A DNA stretch of 6,273 nt from Methylococcaceae bacterium (GCA_022616595.1 JAKEEL010000265.1:1-6273); one strand, 5' to 3'. Positions 1 through 6,043 are shown, counted from the first letter of the stretch. A program made the numbers and translations. Notes: generated by a model from the sequence alone, not told the origin.

Positions 1-6
1 CAACGT

Positions 7-29
7 TCCCCAGCTTTACGCTGGTGGGA
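7..29. repeat. Small imperfect hairpin at the left edge
   Basis: CCAGC (10-14) pairs with GCTGG (20-24) around the loop TTTAC. The stem extends outward through a one-base bulge as CC/GG. The overall look (GTTCCC..GGTGGGA) recalls the short dispersed palindromes found in many proteobacterial intergenic regions. I cannot show that it is repeated, because only one copy is visible. It lies just beyond the broken end of the transposase remnant, so it may belong to whatever replaced the rest of that insertion sequence. Confidence 0.3.
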
Positions 30-86
30 TATAACTATCCATCCTACAACGGTATATTTGTAATTTCTATATCCCTTACTAATCAG

Positions 87-167
87 GAGCCGCCTCGATT
101 GCCAGCCACCATATGCTTCTTCAAACCTCATTTTCCGAGTCTCCTGTAGCCATTCTGTCCGATTCAT
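87..167 (-). pseudogene. ISNCY-family transposase, N-terminal fragment
   Basis: The reading frame starts with ATG at 167-165 after a GGAGG sequence and gives MNRTEWLQETRKMRFEEAY followed by GGWQSRRL. This matches the usual opening of ISNCY transposases (RTEWLQE.RKMRFEEAYGGW...RRL). In that family the next residues are TQEEAA..LLGV, a helix-turn-helix that binds the ends. Here residue 28 onward reads LISKGYRNYKY and does not match. The frame stays open to the window edge, but that part is probably read-through into foreign DNA. The catalytic domain is absent, so the fragment is not functional. Family identification is from memory of the motif and is fairly firm; the exact subgroup is not. Confidence 0.65.
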
Positions 168-179
168 CCGAGTACCTCC

Positions 180-228
180 CCGGTACCGGATTAAAACCGG
201 ACAGATCATGTGCTACAAACCCGGACAG
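180..228. repeat. Insertion-sequence end repeats and palindrome
   Basis: AAAACCGGACAG (193-204) and AAACCCGGACAG (217-228) are 12-bp direct repeats differing at one base, with starts 24 bp apart. Just inside them is the perfect 10-bp palindrome CCGGTACCGG (180-189). Placed between the transposase start codon and the outer edge, these look like transposase binding sites at the element's end, with a possible operator over the transposase promoter. The repeats are seen directly; the binding role is inferred. Confidence 0.5.
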
Positions 229-230
229 TT

Positions 231-462
231 TATTTGTTCTCTACAGTAATGGTGTTTTCGAGTTGCCACAGTCTCATTAACCTGACAGAATATGACGAAC
301 CGCGAAACCGTATAATCCAGCGCGGGCATTCGCCGCGGAATTTTGCGGCTTCCGCGATTGATTGCGTAACGCAGCACCGGGTTTTCATCGGGTGCGGCCA
401 ATTCGCCAGAAATACAGGATGGATTGAATCAGCGTTTCTTCAAATCACGGATTTTCAAATTA
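231..462. other. Intergenic region before tRNA-Arg
   Basis: I see no convincing gene here. The open frame that begins at 210 runs straight into the tRNA and has no ribosome binding site. A perfect -10 hexamer, TATAAT, lies at 311-316 without a recognisable -35 at normal spacing (CTGACA at 282-287 is 23 bp away, too far). A 7-bp inverted repeat, CGCGGAA (334-340) and TTCCGCG (350-356) with a 9-base loop, follows. These could be part of the tRNA transcription unit, with the first 150 bases as leader, but that is a guess. Confidence 0.3.
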
Positions 463-539
463 GCGCCCGTAGCTCAGTTGGATAGAGTGTCGGTCTCCGA
501 AGCCGAAGGTCGTGGGTTCGAATCCCGCCGGGCGCGCCA
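463..539 (+). tRNA. tRNA-Arg (anticodon CCG)
   Basis: A complete 77-base cloverleaf. The acceptor stem GCGCCCG (463-469) pairs perfectly with CGGGCGC (529-535), followed by discriminator G and an encoded CCA (537-539). The D stem GCTC/GAGT has a G-T closing pair. The anticodon stem TCGGT/GCCGA encloses the loop CTCCGAA with anticodon CCG at 497-499, which reads the arginine codon CGG. The variable loop is 5 bases. The T arm is GTGGG-TTCGAAT-CCCGC. All invariant positions look normal, so the gene should be functional. No copy of its 3' end is visible elsewhere in the window, so there is no sign that it served as an integration site here. Confidence 0.96.
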
Positions 540-564
540 TTTCATTTTTGGCTTGCCGAAAAAT

Positions 565-602
565 CCGCGCAGGGTTTTCCCATTCCCAACGCTCTTGCGC
601 GG
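565..602. repeat. Nested inverted repeat after tRNA-Arg
   Basis: CCGCGCA (565-571) is perfectly complementary to TGCGCGG (596-602). Inside the 24-base loop is a second small hairpin, GGG-TTTT-CCC (572-581). It lies 25 bases past the tRNA end and could act as a transcript end or processing signal. There is no T run after the stem, so it is not a standard intrinsic terminator. It could also be one copy of a dispersed palindrome. Confidence 0.4.
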
Positions 603-738
603 GAATGCATGATTGATTTCAGGCATTATTCGTCATCAATTGCATCCGCCGTATCAGTCCGACTTTCGAATTTGAAGCTGGCCTTCACAAATGCGGAAAT
701 CTCGCATCGCGATATGCAAATGAAGCTAAGCACTTGAT

Positions 739-767
739 TTGCCGTAGAACAGCCGGTTCTATAAAAT
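739..767 (+). promoter_or_regulatory. Probable sigma-70 promoter of the Fae-family gene
   Basis: TTGCCG (739-744; four of six consensus bases) and TAAAAT (762-767; five of six) are separated by 17 bp. This predicts a start near 774-776, about 25 bases before the ATG at 801. The GCGCTTTGCGC inverted repeat at 770-780 overlaps the predicted start and could be an operator or simply the 5' end of the message. An alternative -10, TATAAA at 760-765, overlaps and would give a 15-bp spacer. Confidence 0.5.
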
Positions 768-800
768 ACGCGCTTTGCGCAACCTCTCAAGGAATCAACC

Positions 801-1346
801 ATGTCCAACAAGATTATGTTCAAGGCCGGTGAAGCGACTGTATTCACTGAAGGTAATGATGTCATTGCGGCCATGCCGGAAATCGTGATCGGTTGCGTGG
901 ACGGGCCGGTTGGCCAGGCATTCGCCAATCTAATGGCTCAGAGCAAGGGCCACACCGCGATGTTTGCCGTGCGCGACATCAACCAGATGGTGCGTCCGGT
1001 CACCATGATGGTGCCAAAGGTCACGCTGAAGGATTCTTTCAACATTGAACTTTTTGGCGGCGTGGTCCAGGCCGCGACCGCCGACGCCGTGCTGGATTGC
1101 GTGATCGAAGGCATCATCCCGCGCGACCAGGCTAATGACCTGTGCATCATCAGCCTGGTATGGATCGATCCCGGTTGCGCCAGGGAAGAAAGCCTCGACA
1201 AGGCCGAACTGTACAAGAACAACTACGAAGCCACCAAGCTGGCGATCAAACGCGCATTGAACGACGAACCCTCGATCGATGAACTGATCAGGAATCGCCA
1301 TACGATCAAGCACTGCATGTGGGAAGATAGCTGGGATCAGAAATAA
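801..1346 (+). CDS. fae: Formaldehyde-activating enzyme (Fae) family protein, catalytic His absent
   Basis: This 181-residue protein resembles Fae, the enzyme that speeds condensation of formaldehyde with tetrahydromethanopterin in C1 metabolism. Family landmarks are GEA (10-12), the VIG strand end (29-31), KVT (73-75), LFGG (84-87), EGIIP with the following DL (103-114), and NYEATKLAIKRAL (141-153). The length is slightly above the classic enzyme (about 170 residues) because of a charged tail. The start has AAGGAA six bases upstream and a promoter at 739-767. The oddity is catalytic: in the characterised Methylobacterium enzyme a histidine near residue 17 acts as the acid/base. Here there is no histidine at all before residue 51; the matching position by eye is Met25, in NDVIAAMPEIVIG. 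The protein may therefore be a Fae-like paralogue with another role, such as binding or sensing. No other C1 genes are in the window. Family assignment is firm; activity is uncertain. Confidence 0.88.
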   Translation: MSNKIMFKAGEATVFTEGNDVIAAMPEIVIGCVDGPVGQAFANLMAQSKGHTAMFAVRDINQMVRPVTMMVPKVTLKDSFNIELFGGVVQAATADAVLDCVIEGIIPRDQANDLCIISLVWIDPGCAREESLDKAELYKNNYEATKLAIKRALNDEPSIDELIRNRHTIKHCMWEDSWDQK

Positions 1347-1420
1347 TCTCGGCGGCTTGGCCAAAAAACTGCCGCGCCGCTTTCACATCCGGGGGCTGCC
1401 CAGAATCAATCCGTTTTCGG

Positions 1421-1873
1421 ATGGCCGGGGTGGCCGAGCTTATGGAGAGACAGCGAAACCGATTGAAGCTTTACCACAATACTGGGCGCACCCGCTCAAT
1501 ACCAAGCTACGCGCGAGCGGATAATCTCGCGATCGAAGGTCGCTTCACTCCAGCCGCCAATGAAGACAGAATCATCCGGCGTATTGACCATAAATACCGC
1601 GAATTCCTTGGAAGAATCCTTCGTATATGGCCTGATGTACAGATCCGGTGTAAAGTGGTACGCGGTTTAAGCTGCGAGTTTTTTTCTATGCCGTCGGTCA
1701 GTTACAAAGAGACGCTACCAAGCAATGGTGAACCGCCGCCAATAGCATTGGTAACCTTACCCCGAAGTTATTTCGGATTCTGGAGGCGATCGCCAAAAGT
1801 ACCAAAAACTCGGTGGATCGTGTTCTCCTCCGTGCGGCCGCTGAAAGGTATGTCGCTGAGCTGGGGCCATTAA
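1421..1873 (+). CDS. Hypothetical open frame, doubtful
   Basis: A 150-codon open frame that I do not recognise. It is rich in Arg, Pro and Ser, has no visible domain, signal peptide or membrane segment, and has no Shine-Dalgarno sequence before its ATG. It also runs through a candidate terminator at 1661-1685 and overlaps protein-like frames on both strands. It ends 13 bases before the methyltransferase start. I list it because it is the longest open frame in an otherwise gene-free stretch, but I think it more likely to be chance than a gene. Confidence 0.18.
   Translation: MAGVAELMERQRNRLKLYHNTGRTRSIPSYARADNLAIEGRFTPAANEDRIIRRIDHKYREFLGRILRIWPDVQIRCKVVRGLSCEFFSMPSVSYKETLPSNGEPPPIALVTLPRSYFGFWRRSPKVPKTRWIVFSSVRPLKGMSLSWGH
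1496..1669 (-). pseudogene. Possible relic of a C-terminal gene fragment
   Basis: On the minus strand a 56-codon stretch between stops at 1669-1667 and 1498-1496 looks like genuine protein. It includes HFTPDLYIRPYTKDSS, EFAVFMVNTPDDSVFIGGWS and a tail ending SRVAWY. It has alternating hydrophobic strands and a GGW turn, and is unusually free of the Arg/Pro/Ser bias of random frames here. I cannot name the family. It has no start codon at its head (the first ATG is halfway in) and is preceded by an in-frame stop. If real, it is the 3' end of a gene whose 5' part was lost when the neighbouring restriction-modification cassette arrived. It could still be chance. Confidence 0.28.
1661..1685 (+). 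terminator. Candidate intrinsic terminator
   Basis: CGCGGTTTAAGCTGCG (1661-1676) folds into a 6-bp stem, two of the pairs being G-T wobbles, with a TTAA loop. After AG it is followed by seven T residues (1679-1685). The form is right for rho-independent termination on the plus strand, and the site would insulate the methyltransferase from upstream transcription. The stem is short and wobble-containing, so the strength is doubtful. Confidence 0.35.
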
Positions 1874-1886
1874 TCTGGAGGCCGTT

Positions 1887-3641
1887 ATGGGGAGTTCATC
1901 GACGCGGGTCCATTCCAAGGCACCCGTTCAAGAGCAGTGCCGCCAGCAATCATTGCCTGGCTTCTGTTGTCCACTCTCCGCGGCCGTTGAAATCCTTGCG
2001 AAGAATGGGGGCATTGAAGCGCGCGGCGCGATATTCACGCGACGCGAAGTCGTCGAGTTCTTGCTAGATCTGACTGGCTATACCAGTGATCGAAAACTCC
2101 ATTCGCTGCGTCTTCTTGAGCCCTCTTTTGGCAGGGGCGATTTCCTTCTGCCTGCGATCGAAAGGCTTCTGGAATCCTGGAGGTCTTTTGGTCAAGGCGA
2201 TCCGGTCGAAGCCCTATCCGGCAGTGTCCGCGCCGTTGAACTTCACCGGGAGACCTTCGAGAAAAGCAGGTCGTTGGTCATTGAACTCCTCGCCGGGAAC
2301 GACGTTACCAGAGATCAGGCTACACGGCTTGCCGACGTGTGGTTAGTCAATGACGATTTTCTGCTCGCGGATATTCGGGGCAAATTCAATATCGTCGTCG
2401 GCAATCCGCCCTATGTCCGCCAGGAACTGATCCCGGATGTCCTGGTTGCAGAGTACCGAAACCGGTATCTAACGGTCTTCGACCGCGCAGATCTTTACAT
2501 TCCATTCATCGAACGGTCGCTGACGGCCCTCGCGGAGGGCGGCGTGCTGGGATTCATATGCGCTGACCGATGGATGAAAAACCGCTATGGCGGTCCGCTT
2601 CGCAAACTCATTTTCGAACGATTCCACCTGAAAATTTATGTGGACATGGTGAACACACCGGCATTCCATTCCGAGGTGATTGCCTATCCCGCCATCACCG
2701 TCATTGCGCGCGAACAAGGCAAGACAACGCGCATGACCCACCAGCCGCCGATTGAAGCCGGGCCGCTTCGCGCTCTTGCTCGGGCATTTGTGTCGATTAA
2801 CGAGCCTCCGAAAGAAACGGGCATACAGAGCATCGATGGCGTTGCCAGTGGGGCCGAGCCGTGGATTCTCGATTCCTCCGATCAGCTTTCCATAATACGA
2901 CGACTCGAAGCCGCTTTTCCGCTTCTCGAAGAGGCAGGGTGCAAAGTTGGCATCGGCGTAGCCACCGGCGCCGACAAGGACTTTATTGGACCGTTCAATG
3001 AATTGGATGTCGAGGACGATCGCAAGATTCCGCTTGTTATGACCAAAGACATAGAGGACGGAACGGTCCGGTGGCGCGGACTGGGTGTTATCAATCCGTT
3101 TGCCGATAACGGAGGTCTGGTAGACCTTACGGACTATCCCCGACTCAGACGTTATCTTGATGCGCGCAAAAACCGGATTGCGGGGCGTCATTGTGCGCAG
3201 AAAGCTCCCGCGAACTGGTATCGCACGATCGATCGGATCACGCCGGTCATCGCGAACATACCCAAGCTCCTGATCCCGGACATCAAGGGCCAGGCGCATA
3301 TTGTTTACGAAGACGGTCAGTTTTACCCTCACCACAATCTGTATTACGTGATATCTGATATCTGGGACTTGAGGGCGCTGCAAGCCGTTCTCCTTTCATC
3401 CGTGACCCGGCTTTTTATCGCCACTTATTCAACGAAAATGCGCGGCGGATGCCTGCGCTTCCAGGCGCAGTATCTGCGCCGCCTGCGCCTGCCTTTTTGG
3501 GGGGGCGTGCCCGAAGCGCTTCGAGCCGCGCTTGTTCAGGCTGCAAGTAGACGCGATCGTGCAGCGTGCGATAGCGCGACATTTGCGCTCTATGGACTAA
3601 CTCGCATCGAGAGATCCGCGCTTGGCGGGAATGAAGACTGA
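1887..3641 (+). CDS. XhoI/PaeR7I-type N6-adenine DNA methyltransferase
   Basis: This 584-residue protein is the modification half of a type II restriction-modification system, transferring a methyl group from S-adenosylmethionine to adenine N6. Motifs in order: RGAIFT (46-51, motif X, the RG..FT signature), EPSFGRGDFL (78-87, motif I, cofactor binding), VELH (117-120, motif II), VNDDFLL (154-160, motif III region) and GNPPYVR (172-178, motif IV catalytic NPPY). The rest is the target-recognition half, with KVGIGVATGADKDFI-type sequence and HNLYYV...WDLRALQAVLLSS followed by YLRRLRLP, typical of XhoI/PaeR7I methylases. A strong TGGAGG lies five bases before ATG 1887. It ends three bases before the nuclease, implying one operon with coupled translation. 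The frame is fully intact. The target is probably CTCGAG, judging from the partner nuclease; that is inference. A T5-G7 run at 3494-3505 lies inside the gene near the C-terminus. Confidence 0.93.
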   Translation: MGSSSTRVHSKAPVQEQCRQQSLPGFCCPLSAAVEILAKNGGIEARGAIFTRREVVEFLLDLTGYTSDRKLHSLRLLEPSFGRGDFLLPAIERLLESWRSFGQGDPVEALSGSVRAVELHRETFEKSRSLVIELLAGNDVTRDQATRLADVWLVNDDFLLADIRGKFNIVVGNPPYVRQELIPDVLVAEYRNRYLTVFDRADLYIPFIERSLTALAEGGVLGFICADRWMKNRYGGPLRKLIFERFHLKIYVDMVNTPAFHSEVIAYPAITVIAREQGKTTRMTHQPPIEAGPLRALARAFVSINEPPKETGIQSIDGVASGAEPWILDSSDQLSIIRRLEAAFPLLEEAGCKVGIGVATGADKDFIGPFNELDVEDDRKIPLVMTKDIEDGTVRWRGLGVINPFADNGGLVDLTDYPRLRRYLDARKNRIAGRHCAQKAPANWYRTIDRITPVIANIPKLLIPDIKGQAHIVYEDGQFYPHHNLYYVISDIWDLRALQAVLLSSVTRLFIATYSTKMRGGCLRFQAQYLRRLRLPFWGGVPEALRAALVQAASRRDRAACDSATFALYGLTRIERSALGGNED

Positions 3642-3644
3642 AAT

Positions 3645-4381
3645 ATGGCATTGGACCTGGCCAGGTACGAAATTCAGGCGAAAGAGGCCGTCATGGCTTT
3701 CTGGGGTAATCGCGAAAAGGCGCGGCAAAAGCAGATCGAGGCCGGGAAGCCCGACCAGGGCGAGCGAGCTGGAGTCACCGCAGGCAAAAACATGGACGGG
3801 TTTATCGCTCTCGTGAAGGACATCGTCCACGCAAATGGGCTTGCGCATGCAGAAATACATCAGGAACGACGAGTATTGACATTGCCGGGATTTTTTCGCC
3901 CGACAAAGCTTTGGGACCTTTTGGTTATGAACAAGGGACGACTGGTCGCCGCCCTTGAATTCAAAAGCCAGGTGGGGCCGTCGTTCGGAAATAATTTTAA
4001 CAACCGGACCGAAGAGGCCATTGGAACCGCGCACGATTTGTGGACAGCCTACCGAGAAGGCGCTTTCGGAGAACAGACGAAGCCGTTTCTAGGATGGCTC
4101 ATGCTTCTGGAAGACTGCCCAAAATCCAATATGCCGGTGCGAGATGAATCGCCTCATTTTCCGGTATTCTCGGAATTCAAGGCAGCATCCTATGCGCAGC
4201 GATACAACATCTTGTGTCGAAAGCTTATCCAAGACAGCTCTATACGGTTGCCACCATCCTTACATCCCCGCGGAGTGCTTTGAATACAGGCGACTACAAG
4301 GAGCTTTCGGATATGACGGGGCTGCGCACATTCGTTACCGAATTGGCGGGGCATGTGGCGGCGGCATCCGCAAGGGCATAA
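3645..4381 (+). pseudogene. XhoI/PaeR7I-type restriction endonuclease, frameshifted
   Basis: The first 198 residues match the XhoI/PaeR7I family, which cuts CTCGAG. They include GKPDQGERAGVTAGKNMDGF (34-53), LPGFFRPTKLWDLLV (80-94), LEFKSQVGPSFGNNFNNRTE (104-123) and the segment through RYNILCRKL (186-194). The PD-(D/E)xK catalytic residues are Asp91, Glu105 and Lys107. As written, the frame ends at 4283 after 212 residues with an unrelated tail (SIRLPPSLHPRGVL). From about 4238 the next frame over continues sensibly as LYTVATILTSPRSALNTGDY and on to HVAAASARA with stop TAA at 4379-4381. Adding one base near 4239 restores a protein of about 245 residues, the family's normal size. The catalytic core survives but the C-terminal 46 residues are lost, so the enzyme is probably inactive. 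A sequencing or assembly error is the alternative. Translation likely depends on coupling to the methyltransferase, because the upstream SD is weak. Confidence 0.88.
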
Positions 4382-4556
4382 GGAAATAATATGAAGAATA
4401 CCAAAGCTGTACTAATTCCGATAATTCGGTAAGAAACTGGCGTAGAATTGCCGCTTCAAAATACGGATTTACTTCCGATTCCCGCACTCAAGTCCGCCGC
4501 GACCGACCGTCGGGCCGGACAGTCGGCCAGGACACGCTGATCAGCAGGAGACAAAA
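4382..4556 (+). other. Intergenic region upstream of the EEP-fold gene
   Basis: No real gene is visible. AGGAAATAAT precedes ATG 4391, opening a 13-codon frame (MKNTKAVLIPIIR, stop at 4430-4432). Its good initiation context but tiny size suggests a chance site or a stump left from a lost gene. CCGAC-C-GTCGG (4503-4513) is a perfect 5-bp inverted repeat about 45 bases before the next start and could be an operator. I see no convincing -35/-10 pair. Confidence 0.3.
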
Positions 4557-5540
4557 ATGACCTTATCGGTAATGACGTGGAATGTTGAGAACCTGTTTCC
4601 CCCGGGAAATGAGGCTGCTCAGGAAGACAAGGATCGGTATCAGGCTAAGCTCGATTTTCTGGCTGGAACCGTTATGGTGCTCGATCCGGATGTGATCGCG
4701 TTGCAGGAACTCGGGCCCGGCGCACTGGCAGACCTGCGCGGGCGGCTTCCGGCATATGCGGATTTGCATGAAGGTGTTCCGGACCGCCGGGGCATTCGGG
4801 TTGGTATTCTGTCCCGGGTTCCGTTCCTGGGCGATGCCGCCGACATCACGGCCTTCACCGGGCCGCCGCCGCTGGATTCCGTCGCCGGACTCGACAACGG
4901 TGGCAACGTAATCCAGATTACGGAACTCGGACGCGGAGCGGTCGGGGTGACCGTGAACCGCAACGGGATTCGCGTGCATATCATTACCTGCCATCTGAAA
5001 TCGAAGCTGCTGACTTTTCCCGGCGGATTCTTCTCCACGAACGATGAAAATTTGCGCGCGCAGGTCGCGGGGGCCGCGCTGATCCGGCGCACGGCGGAAT
5101 CTGCTCAGATCCGGCGCGAAGTGAACCGGCTTCTTGCCGATCACCCGGCCGACGGCGTAATCGTGCTCGGTGATTTCAATGACAACCCCGAAGCGGCCAC
5201 GTCCCAGCTGTTATTAGGACCGCCGGGCAGCGAGATCGGTACATTGGGATTCGATCGCCCGGATCAGGGCGATGGTGCGCGGCTGTTCAATACCGCCGTG
5301 TTGATTGACGAAGACCGGAGGTATTCGCGTATCCACGGCGGGGTCGGCGAGTTGCTCGACCAGATTCTTGCTTCCGAGGAACTCTTTCCGCGAACCGGCG
5401 GGGTACGCCGCGCATTGCCGGTCGTCGACAGTCACGTCGATTTCGCGAATCAATTGCCGTCGGTTTCCGGTAACCCTTTGGTGCGGGCGACCGAAATCGA
5501 ACCGGATCACGCCCCGGTCACGGCGGTGTTCGGTATATAA
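4557..5540 (+). CDS. Endonuclease/exonuclease/phosphatase (EEP) fold protein
   Basis: This 327-residue protein carries the full set of EEP-superfamily metal-site motifs: TWNVENL (7-13, Asn9), IALQEL (47-52, Mg-binding Glu51), TCHLKSK (144-150, His146), VLGDFNDNP (203-211, Asp206 and Asn208) and PDHAPV (316-321, the Asp317-His318 catalytic pair). Members hydrolyse phosphodiester bonds in DNA, RNA, inositol phosphates or phospholipids, so the substrate cannot be named from the fold alone. There is no signal peptide or membrane segment, which suggests a cytoplasmic protein. AGGAG (4546-4550) sits six bases before the ATG. The gene follows the restriction cassette by 175 bases with no overlap, so there is no reason to treat it as part of that system. 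Everything needed for activity appears present. Confidence 0.88.
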   Translation: MTLSVMTWNVENLFPPGNEAAQEDKDRYQAKLDFLAGTVMVLDPDVIALQELGPGALADLRGRLPAYADLHEGVPDRRGIRVGILSRVPFLGDAADITAFTGPPPLDSVAGLDNGGNVIQITELGRGAVGVTVNRNGIRVHIITCHLKSKLLTFPGGFFSTNDENLRAQVAGAALIRRTAESAQIRREVNRLLADHPADGVIVLGDFNDNPEAATSQLLLGPPGSEIGTLGFDRPDQGDGARLFNTAVLIDEDRRYSRIHGGVGELLDQILASEELFPRTGGVRRALPVVDSHVDFANQLPSVSGNPLVRATEIEPDHAPVTAVFGI

Positions 5541-5541
5541 T
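5536..5541 (+). promoter_or_regulatory. Candidate -10 element upstream of rimO
   Basis: A perfect TATAAT overlaps the stop codon of the EEP gene. No matching -35 lies 16-18 bases upstream and there is no extended TGn. If used, it would give rimO a leader of about 115 bases. TTGACT at 5570-5575 is a good -35 match but lacks a -10. Neither is convincing alone. Confidence 0.22.
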
Positions 5542-5664
5542 ACGCTCTTTTCACTCAAATCTTTTTCCATTGACTAATGTACTCTTAAGTGCCCTGCGCG
5601 TAGATCATGGGTATCGGGTTGTGCGCCGCTGTGTAGCGTCGGCGACGAACATCCGGGAAAGAAA

Positions 5665-6009
5665 TTGAAACAAAAAGTTGAAATCGCACGATCCGCGCAC
5701 GAAAATCCGCGTGTCGGATTTGTGAGTCTCGGTTGCCCGAAGGCGCTGGTTGACAGCGAAAACATACTGACCCGGCTCAGAGCGGACGGTTATGAAATTT
5801 CGCCGAGCTACGGCGATGCCGATCTGGTCGTGGTCAATACCTGCGGGTTTATTGACGCGGCCGTCGAAGAATCGCTCGATTCGATCGGCGAAGCGCTTGC
5901 CGAGAACGGAAAAGTGATCGTCACCGGGTGTCTCGGCGCCCGTAAAGCCGAGATTCAGGCCCGCCATCCGGATGTGCTCGAAATAACGGGTCCCCATGCC
6001 AAGGAGTAA
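5665..6009 (+). pseudogene. rimO: RimO (ribosomal protein S12 methylthiotransferase), N-terminal fragment
   Basis: RimO adds a methylthio group to an aspartate of ribosomal protein S12 using two iron-sulfur clusters. The 114 residues here are the N-terminal MTTase domain only: VGFVSLGCPKALVDSEN (17-33, Cys24), VVVNTCGFIDAAVEES (55-70, Cys60), VIVTGCLGAR (84-93, Cys89), and a last family match at LEITGPHA. The three auxiliary-cluster cysteines are present. Complete RimO has about 440 residues; the radical-SAM CxxxCxxC domain and the TRAM domain are missing. The frame stops at TAA 6007-6009 and none of the three forward frames beyond resumes the family sequence, so this is a real truncation and not a simple frameshift. 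The start used is TTG 5665, with GGGAAAG close before it; no ATG is available upstream. Mobile DNA begins within 35 bases after the stop. The fragment cannot catalyse the reaction. Confidence 0.87.
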
Positions 6010-6043
6010 AGCGTCAGGTCTATCTCAAGAACACAAGACTCAG

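Larger units (their letters stand above)
87..230 (-). mobile_element. 5' end remnant of an ISNCY-type insertion sequence
   Basis: Read on the minus strand, this is the start of an insertion sequence. It has repeated CTGTCCGG-type end motifs near 229-193, a 10-bp palindrome at 189-180, a strong GGGGAGG ribosome binding site just before the start codon at 167, and 27 codons of transposase. Recognition rests on the transposase N-terminus. The transposase match stops at about 87, and the sequence beyond (1-86) does not continue the family. The element is therefore truncated or interrupted and cannot move by itself. The outer boundary near 229-230 is inferred from the last end repeat; no target duplication can be checked because the other end is missing. 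Confidence 0.6.

Noticed and set aside
210..485. 91-codon frame running into tRNA-Arg
   Set aside because: It starts inside the insertion-sequence end, has no RBS, and overlaps the 5' half of a tRNA gene.
930..1364. 144-codon minus-strand frame opposite the Fae-family gene
   Set aside because: A shadow of a conserved gene with motifs only on the plus strand.
1421..1465. tRNA-Ser/Leu-like 5' half (GCCGGGGTGGCCGAGC) near the left flank of the restriction cassette
   Set aside because: It resembles the acceptor and D-arm start, but no D loop, anticodon arm or 3' half follows, and no matching 3' end occurs in the window. Probably chance in GC-rich DNA.
2469..3383. 304-codon open frame antisense to the methyltransferase
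   Set aside because: It lies wholly opposite a gene with clear family motifs, has no family resemblance of its own and no convincing RBS. Long antisense frames are common opposite GC-biased genes.
4230..4245. Programmed ribosomal frameshift in the nuclease gene
   Set aside because: No slippery heptamer, internal SD or following strong hairpin is visible at the frame change. A plain deletion or sequence error is simpler.
4144..4389. 81-codon plus frame overlapping the end of the nuclease
   Set aside because: It is in the third frame, neither the nuclease N-terminal frame nor the restored C-terminal frame, and its sequence is not family-like.
4563..5144. 193-codon minus-strand frame opposite the EEP gene
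   Set aside because: The plus-strand EEP motifs are complete and well ordered; the antisense frame shows no domain.
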